This document shows, in pieces, positions 1-9,000 of a stretch of DNA of 64,000 nt. Source of the DNA: Rosellinia necatrix (lineage: Eukaryota > Ascomycota > Sordariomycetes > Xylariales > Xylariaceae); the NCBI GenBank assembly GCA_021209875.1, contig JAGYVD010000002.1:5580001-5644000 (forward strand), given 5' to 3'. The notes beneath the pieces were generated by a model that saw only the letters and a list, made by a program, of their open reading frames with translations, made no database searches and was not told the origin of the DNA. Positions within the stretch are counted from its first letter, which is position 1, and every line of letters begins with the position of its first letter. The translations under genes and the position numbers were made by a program.

Positions 1-3000
1 GCGATATGCTGAGGTTCTAATAGGCCCATCTCCTCAAGCTTGTCGTGTCCTTTATCGGTCAGATACAGCATGTCTGTGAGCGAAGTTTCTGGTTTTCCAA
101 TGCCCTGCTCGAGAAGGTTTTCGAACATGAAGATGACATTGGAAATTGATTCGCGAACGAACAGATCGGTTGAGTACAGAATTTCACCTCGAAGGCTGAA
201 TTCATCCTGGTAAATGTGAAACTCTATATCGCAAATTGAAGTATTCTTGCCTTCAAGAATTTCCGTGTCGACGCCTTCGAGCTCAAGCTTTCCTATATTA
301 GACTGCGAATTGACTCCAAAGAGTAGCTGAAACAATGGGTGTCGTGACAAATCTCGAGGCTTCTGAAGCTTGGATACGATGCTCAAAAAGGGGACATCTT
401 TGTTTGCGAGGCTCTCTGCCACTACCGACTGGACTTGGCGGAGTAAGCCCTCAAATGTATTATCGTCTTCGATCACAATGCGAAGGCACTGCATGTTAAC
501 AAAGAAGCCAATGAGGTCTTTGACCTCATATTGCTCTCGATTAGCAAACGGCGTGCCAATTGTAGCATCGGTTTGACCAGTCAAGTAATAGTGCGTCAGC
601 CTAAATACCGTAAGAAGGACGATATACGGCGTGACGTGGTACTGAGCGCAGAAGCTCTGTAGCCTGTCGTAAAGTCGCCCTTCAATCTTGAACCTTTCTG
701 TGCCTGCGCGTCCCGACAAAAGTGGAGGTCGGACCTTGTCGCAAAGGAGCTCTGCCGGTCGACTTGTTTCCAGTTTCTTAACCCAATACTCGAGCTGCTT
801 GTCTTCCGTCTCTTTCTGCAAATGCTTTTGCCAAATAGAATAGTCCTTGTATTGAATCGGGAGAGGGCTTAACCGAGAAAGGGGGTCATGACCGCGCACC
901 GAGGCAGAGTAGCAAGCTGCAAGTTCATTACAAAGCACGCTAACGGACCAACCATCAGATATAATGTGATGCATGACCACTGATAGGACATGGTCTTCAT
1001 GACCTAACCGGAATACCGTCACCCTCCACCCGGCCTCTTTGCTAAGATCGAATGTTGTATTGTGGTCGGCCTCCAGCGCCTTCTCGATGCTGCTCTCTTC
1101 TCCTGATTGAATATCCACTATCCTTAGATCTTGTGAATTCATAGGATGCACCTCTTGAACGCTGACATTGTCGTCTGTTATGCAAAATGTTGTCCGGAGA
1201 GTCTCATGGCGACTCTCGATGGCGAGGAGAGCCGCTTTAAGTGAATCGAGCCGAAGGGGTCCCCGTATACGCGATGCATGGGGCATCAGATACCAGGTCA
1301 AGCCGGGATACAACTGCTCCATGAACCACAGCTGTTGCTGAGAAAAGGACTGTTCAACAGGCCCAGCCCTTTCAATTCGAGGGATGAATACAGGCGAGTT
1401 ATCGGCATTCCTCAATGTTGAGACTTGCTCCGCTAACTGGCGGAGCTGGGGCCAGCGGAACATGTCTGCCACGACCATTTGCAGGCCTGCCGCACGCGCC
1501 TCACTAACGACTTTCATTGCGGCGATAGAGTTACCCCCAAGCTGGAAGAAACTGTCATCCACTCCAAAGGCGGTCGGGTTTACGTTTAGGACCTTGGCCC
1601 AAATAGCTTGGAGCTGACGTTCCGGTCTAGTGGTAGGCTGTCGCACCGGGCCTCGAAAGGTATCCATTTGTCGCCGATTTGAGAGAGCTTTGCGATCGAT
1701 TTTGCCATTCTCGTTAAGCGGAATTTCATCCAAGATAGTTATTAGTTGAGGGATCATGTACAATGGCAAATTGGCTTGAAGTAAGTCCCGGAGCTCTCGT
1801 TGTATAGTCCTAGACATCTGCCGCTTGAGAGGTTTGCTGCTCATTGCCTGCAATCTTCGGCCACTGTGATCCGTAGGAAATTGGAACATGACACGCTTCC
1901 CATTCTCAGGCCGATAACGATGGAAGACCGCATCGATACCACCGCGTTGAGAGTATTGCCTCGCCCAGCTTATTTCAACTCGGTATCCTGCTTTCTGGGC
2001 AATGTTGATTAAATCAACGGCGGATAACGCAGGGCAGGCCTTGGATTTCTGACGCACACTGTTGAGCCAGCCTGGATCATCAAACCTTGATGTTCCGTCG
2101 CCGCTAACCGCCTCGACAAGATATCTCTCAAATATGGTTTTGACATGAGGGATGTTACTGATAGCAATGGCCTCCTGACCCGATTGACGTTGTAAGAGCT
2201 CGGTCAGTGATGTCTGGTCTAGATTCATAGCCATAAAATCACTCCAACCATCCTTAGGAATCTGGTGGATGGCCTGGCTAGTATGTTTCCCTCTAGGCTT
2301 GGCATGAAGAACTGCAGCATATCTATAGCAGCTAAGTTCGTTGGTCGCTCTCATTCTCTTGGGAAGAATCTCCACGTGCTCGATCAATTCTGGCAATCTG
2401 TCTTTCATGCCAGTGAAGAATGCCGGCCCCACAAGGAACTCCAGTTCAACCTCCTCCATCTTACCCATCATTCGTTTAACATCACCAGCGTTAGCGTTAT
2501 GTCCCAACATGAACAAAGCTCTGCTAGCTAAAAATTCTTTATGCAAAGCGTGCGACCGTAGATCGCCAAAGAAAATAGTCTCAACGGTATCCAAGCGTAA
2601 GACATCTTCTATTATGTTGAAGAGATATTCCTGGCCTGGGAAATATTGGGCAACTGAGTTGATAATGACTAGGTTGGGAGACATGGGCCCTTCAAGCTGG
2701 CGTAGCTCTGCAGCGCCGGCCTTAAACATTCGAACCTTCCCTGCCAATTCCGGTACGTGGCAGGAAGCATTGGTGATAAAATTGACTGCCCGTTGAGATG
2801 GATCCAGTCCAATATAGCTCCGAAGCCCTTCACCTAGGTTGAAGAGGATCATACCAGAGCCTGTTCCGATTTCCAGAACATCGCCGGGTATCTGGCCATT
2901 AAGCAAGGCATCTATGGTTTCGTCTAGCCATTCGTTCATTTGACCTTTGTCAATGCTACTCCCATCGTACATGGAATTCCAGCCAATAAAATCCCTCCCA

Positions 3001-6000
3001 AGTGTTTCGCTTTGTATGTTGTGTATTGGAGCATAGGTTTCGTTGTTGAAACTGTCTTCCCAAAGCCCAACGTGCGTGGACTCGGTACTATCCCTAGTAC
3101 TCCCTTCGCGAATCGTAACAAAGCCTGTAAGCTGTGATTTATTCTTGGGGTTCTCTTGCAGAACGACCACTGCATCATGAACAGAGTCATGCCGGCGCAA
3201 GCAGTGCTCGATTTCTCCTATTTCAACACGGTGGCTTTGGATCTTAGTTTGGCCATCAACTCTCCCAAAGAACTCGAGCTTGCCATCCTGCAAACGGCAG
3301 CGTGCATAGTCCCCTGTTCGATAAGCACGAACAGCCTGCTTATCAACTGTGATAGTAACAAACCTATCTGTGTTCAGTTGGGGGTTGGTATATCCACGGG
3401 CTAGTCCATCTCCCGTCACAACTAACTCGCCGATGACCCCCATAGGCACTAAGCGCTGCATATGGTCCATGACATATGCGCCTGAGTTATCAAACGCTTG
3501 GCCGATAGGAACGCCATTGGGAAAATTTTCCGCGTCAAGAGCACAATAAATTGTGCTATAGGTCGTGTTCTCTGTAGGTCCATAGCCATTGATGACTTTA
3601 CCATTCCTCATATATCTTTGCACTGTATGAACATCGTCAGGGTCGAGACGATCCCCTCCTATCACGAGTACACGAAGGCCCCGAAAAATGTCCGGACAGT
3701 GGGATAGGTATTGTTTCATTAAAGCAGGCGTTATGAATGTTGCCTGAATTTCCTCCTCTATGAAAAGCCTTGATATACTCGCGTATTCCGAGAGCGTATC
3801 AGTACTGATGCAAACTAGAGAGCCACCATTGGTTAGGGCTATGAATATCTCCCATACCGAAGGATCGAACGCAAGATTTGACATGTGACCTATAGTCATA
3901 GGCTCTGGAACTTCGGCAACCAGTGCATTGTCTCTCGTCAACCGTAATATGCTACGGTGTTCTATCATAACACCCTTTGGTTGGCCAGTCGATCCTGATG
4001 TGAACATGACATAGGCAAGATTGAATGGCGAAAGGTGTTTGAAAGTCGTCTCGCAGGCTTGATTTCGTGGTTCTAGCGCTTTTGTGATAGGAATAAGCTC
4101 AATATTATCAAGGCTATCGATAGCGGGCGTATCTACACCGCAGAGAACTAGCTTGCAGCCGGGTACTGATTTGAGGATTGTTTGCATCCGACCTGGCGGA
4201 ATCCTGATGTCGAATGGCAAATATGCCAGCCCAGCCTTAAGAATACCCAAAATGGCGATAATTGTGTGACAGGATCGACCAGCAAATACACCAACTGGGC
4301 TTTCCTCAGGAAGAGATCTTTGCGAGAGCCATTGAGCAACAAGTTCCGACTCTTGATCCAATTGGGCATATGTTAGGTTGAGCTCAGGGTCCTTGACAGC
4401 AACGCGTTCAGGATTCGCAAGAGCCTGTTGACGGAAAACAGTGACAACATCGGAATCTCTAGGATAGTCTGTATGGTGGATTTTGATGAGGCCTCGATCA
4501 TTCAGTGCTGCGCGGCCGGCGTTTGTCAAAAGAGGGACTGACGGAATCGCCATGCCTGGGTCAGAAAAGCACTCCGCAAGCATGTGCTTGAAGATGAATA
4601 GCATATTACTGATAGTCTCAGCGTTGAAAAGCTGTGTCGAATAGACAATGCCTCCATCAAGTGCTTCATCTTCTTGATAAAGATGGAACTCAAGGTCGAA
4701 GCGAGAATCGGAAGGAGAAGCGATCGTCTCAGCTTTCAGTCCTTCCAAAGTAAAGTGATTCAAATTTCGCTGGGAATGAAGAGCGAAAATAATCTGTACG
4801 AGAGGGTTTCTGGAAAGGTCCCTATCCCTTCCAAGCTTAGATACGAGCTTTTCAAATGGAACGTCTTGGTTGGCCATGGAGGCTATAGCGACTTTCTGAA
4901 CCTGATTTACTAGGTCTTGAAAAGAGTGATCCTGGATCTTGATACGGAAGCATTGCATGTTGACAAAGAAACCTAGGATATTGCGTTGTTCCCAGCGGTC
5001 GCGGTTGGCGTTTGGACAACCGATTGTCGCATCTCCTTGATTTGTAAGACGAAAATGCGTGGCCCGGAATGCGGCTAGGAGGACAACGAATGGTGTGACT
5101 TGTTGTTCATTGCAGAACCTCATCAGGGCAAGATACAGCGAGCCCTCTATCCTGATGCGCTCAACGCCGGCCTCTCCAGATAGAGCGGCAGGCCTGGGCT
5201 TGTCACACAGCATTTCTGCCGGCCTGCTTGTTTGTAGCTGCGTAAGCCAGTACTCTAGTTGTCTCTCATGCTGACTGGCCTGTTGGCTGTCTTCGCGTTG
5301 CCATACTGAATAATCCCGATATTGAATCGGGAGAGGGTCTATATAGGAGAGCGGATCCTCTCCACGAAGAGCTGCCGCATAAAAGGCAGCTAATTCAGTA
5401 CGGAGGATGTCAATGGACCAGCCGTCGGCAATAATATGATGCATAACAATAGAAAGAACGTGTTTCTTAGGGCCTAACTTAAAGATGCAGACTCGCCAGC
5501 CCGGTTCCGTCTCGAGTTTAAAAGGTATTATTTGGAACCCTTTCAGCTTTTCTTGAAGCTCGTGTTCTTTGTTTGGTGATAGGTCAATTATTTCGAAGTT
5601 ATGTTGCTGGAATGGCTTGACGGACTGTAGGTTGATGCCATTTTGTGAGATAAAGGTTGTTCGGAGTGTCTCATGACGGCGTTCTAGAGCCAAAAATGCT
5701 GTGGCAAGGGCATCAATCTGCAATACCCCCTTGAGTCTTATCGAATACAGCATATGATACCATGTAAGGTTAGGGTGTAGCTGGTACAGAAAATACAAAC
5801 GCTCTTGAGCGAACGATTGCGGAACTGGACCAATGCGTTTTGTTCTGGGTATCCCTTTTAGCACAACCCCAGGCGAAGAGTTGGATTGACCGGCAACAAG
5901 CCCCAACTGGCGATGCTCGAAAATATCGGCTACTGAAAGCTCTATCCCAGCCTTTCTAGCTTGTGCGACAACGTGCATAGCAGCGAGCGAGTCGCCTCCT

Positions 6001-9000
6001 AGTTGGAAGAAGCTGTCGTCTAGCCCAATAGCCTCGATGTCAACATTAAGCGTGTGAGCCCAGATTCTCCGCATCTGAAATTCCAATTCAGACGTTGGCT
6101 GTTTCTTCGGACCACTCTCCGCTGTTTTCCACTTGGCAATTTCCTGAGACGAGAATGACTCGCCAATCAGACACAAACGCTTTCGGTCCAGCTTACCAGC
6201 TGATGTCATGGGAAACTCGGATATCGAGAAGAAGACGCTCGGAATCATGTAGCTGGGTAGAGATGAAGCTAATCTGTCACTCGCATCCTTGGAAATAGAA
6301 AACAGCTGAGCTCCAAAGTGCACTTCAGAGCCCCTTTCACTGATACCATCTACCTGGCAAAATGCCGCCATGATTGGACCAGAGGTTGATCCCTCTGGGA
6401 CAAAAACTTCGGCCGCAACCTGCTTTGCACCGCCGACCTTGCAAGCGTGAACACAATATTCCACTTCACTCAGCTCCAGTCTCTGTCCATGGATCTTGAC
6501 TTGGCTGTCCTTGCGGCCAACAAACGTCAAGCCGCCCCCTTGCCTATACTGAACGAGATCTCCAGTCTTGTACAGGCGCCCGTGGCGCCCCGGTCGGTTA
6601 GTCGATCCTTGTAACAACCAAGCAGGGTCCTCGATAAATGCCTGAGCTGTCTTTACTTCATCATTCAGATACCCCTGGCCAACAACAGGGCCTTCTAGCA
6701 ATAGCTCTCCAACAAATCCCGAGGCTTGGAGGACATGATGATTGTTTGGATCTACCACCCAGGTAACAACTCCGAGTCCTTTACCAATTTGTGTTGCATC
6801 CTGGATGCGAGGGGCGTTCACGTTGAAGGTGGCGGTTGGTGTGCACTCACTAGGCCCATAGGTATTGGAACAACGAACTTTCCCCCACCAAGCCTCAACG
6901 TCCTTGTCTCGTACCGCTTCCCCGCCAAATACCAGTAGTTCAAGGCTGGGAACACTGGGCGGATCAAGGAGTTGGGCAACAGAGGGGGTAAGCTCGATTG
7001 CATTAGCCCGAAAAGATTCCATGCTTCGAGCGAGATCATTTTTTCGATCCTTTTCATTTGGGACGCAAAGGCAGCCACCAGCATATAGTGTAAAGATGAC
7101 GTTGGAAATGCAGGGATCAAACCCATACGATGCAAAGTCATACATTCTGGTATGCGTGCTGAGGCCATAGGTTTCACACTGGTAATGAGCCGCCGAGGCA
7201 ATATTCTGGTGTGATATCATGACTCCTTTAGGGCTGCCTGTACTGCCAGAAGTGAAAATAACGTATGCGAGAGATGAGGCAGATACTGTTGGAAGGGAAC
7301 CCTCTACCGGATCACTGAGATTAGAAAGGTGCGCCCAGTCAACAACAGTTACGCGAGGACATAATTGCAGGCATCGCGTGCGGTTTGAAACGGAGGAGAC
7401 GATAAGGGTTGTATTCACTTGTTGGACAATGGACTGAAGTCGTGAGTCTGGAAGTGAAGTATCGAGATTAACAAACGCTCCGCCTGCCTTGAGCACTGCA
7501 AGCATAGCCACCGTCATCCACATCGACTTTTCAAAGCATAATGGAACCAGCGATCCTGGCACAATGCCAAGATCGACATGTAGGTGGACAGCTAAGCGCT
7601 CAGCAAGCTGATTCAACGTGCCATACGTCAATTCGCCGTCCCAGGCGCAGATAGCAGGGACTGATGGCTGCAGACGAGCACGTTCTTCAACTATGCTATG
7701 TGCGCAGCGTTCAATCGGTAGCGGAAGGCTATGGTTCCAATCCCAAATATCCTCACGGTCCACGGGAGTTAGTATCTCAATCTCGTCAAGGAGCTGACCT
7801 GGATGCGCGCGCTCAAGCTGGTGAATTACATGCTCTAGGCGCATCAACAGTCTTTGTACCATGTCAGACTCAATGGCTCTGGAGTCAAAAAAGGCCTTGA
7901 TAATCGCTTTGCCTGGGTCATCTTGGTCTAGGTACACCTCTAATGTGAGAGCATAGGTGTTGAACCATCTTTCTTGGTCATCACCAAACTGCCACTTGCC
8001 TATCTCGTTATAGATAGTCGTATTTTTCTCTGGCTGAATGAGAAGGAGTGTTTGGAACTTGGTGGCTTGGCGAGCTTCCGGGCTTAGCTTCGCAATGTGC
8101 TGCAATCCCATCTGCTCGTATGGGATCATATCTGTAGCCTGTCGCTGAGCGTTCTTCAGATAGTCCGATACTCTTTGAGTACCGGATAATCTGGTCCGTA
8201 GTGGAACCGTGGCGATGACTGGACCAGACATTCTGTCAATTCCAGGCACTGGCGTACTTCTTCCAGACATGGTAACACCAAAGATCACATCATCCGAGTT
8301 TGTCATACGACCTGCCACCAGAGCCCAGGCGGCGCGAAGAACGGTAGATTCTGTAAACTCAGAGTGGGTGGTGCGTAATGAAATTTGCTGTTCAGCAACG
8401 CAACTAAGGGGGGGCTCATTAATAGACTGAGACAACGGTGGAAATGGCGTAGAAGTGAAGCCTTCCAAAGCCTGCTTCCAGTAGGCTTCCATCTCCTCTC
8501 GGTCTCGACTCTGTATATAGTGGATAAAGGTCTGGAACTGAGGTGCTTGGTCCAACTCTTCTCCGTGATACGCTCGGGCTACCATGTCTACTATCAGAGG
8601 AATCATCCATCCATCATAGATGGCATGATGGACTGTCCACACAAAAGATTGAGGTATGCCTGCGTCATCGTGTATGATCGCATATCTGGTAAGTGGTTCG
8701 CCTAACTGCATAACCCTTTCACGATCGGCTTCGAGGTAGCGGTGAAAGTCAGACGTTATTGTCCACTCAATACCCTCGTTCAACACTACTTGTAGGAGAC
8801 CTATGTCATCTACTTGAACAGTCCTGCTTCGCAAAACCGCGGTATTGAGGACTACCTTAAGCCAGGCCGCGCGGAAGCGATTGAAATCAACTTCGCAAGA
8901 TAAGTCTACGACAAGCTGCATGACGTAGTCGCCCGGGTGCTTAATAGCGAGTGCAAAAAGTCCCTCTTGAAGCGGGGAGCATGGATATATGTCTTGTATG

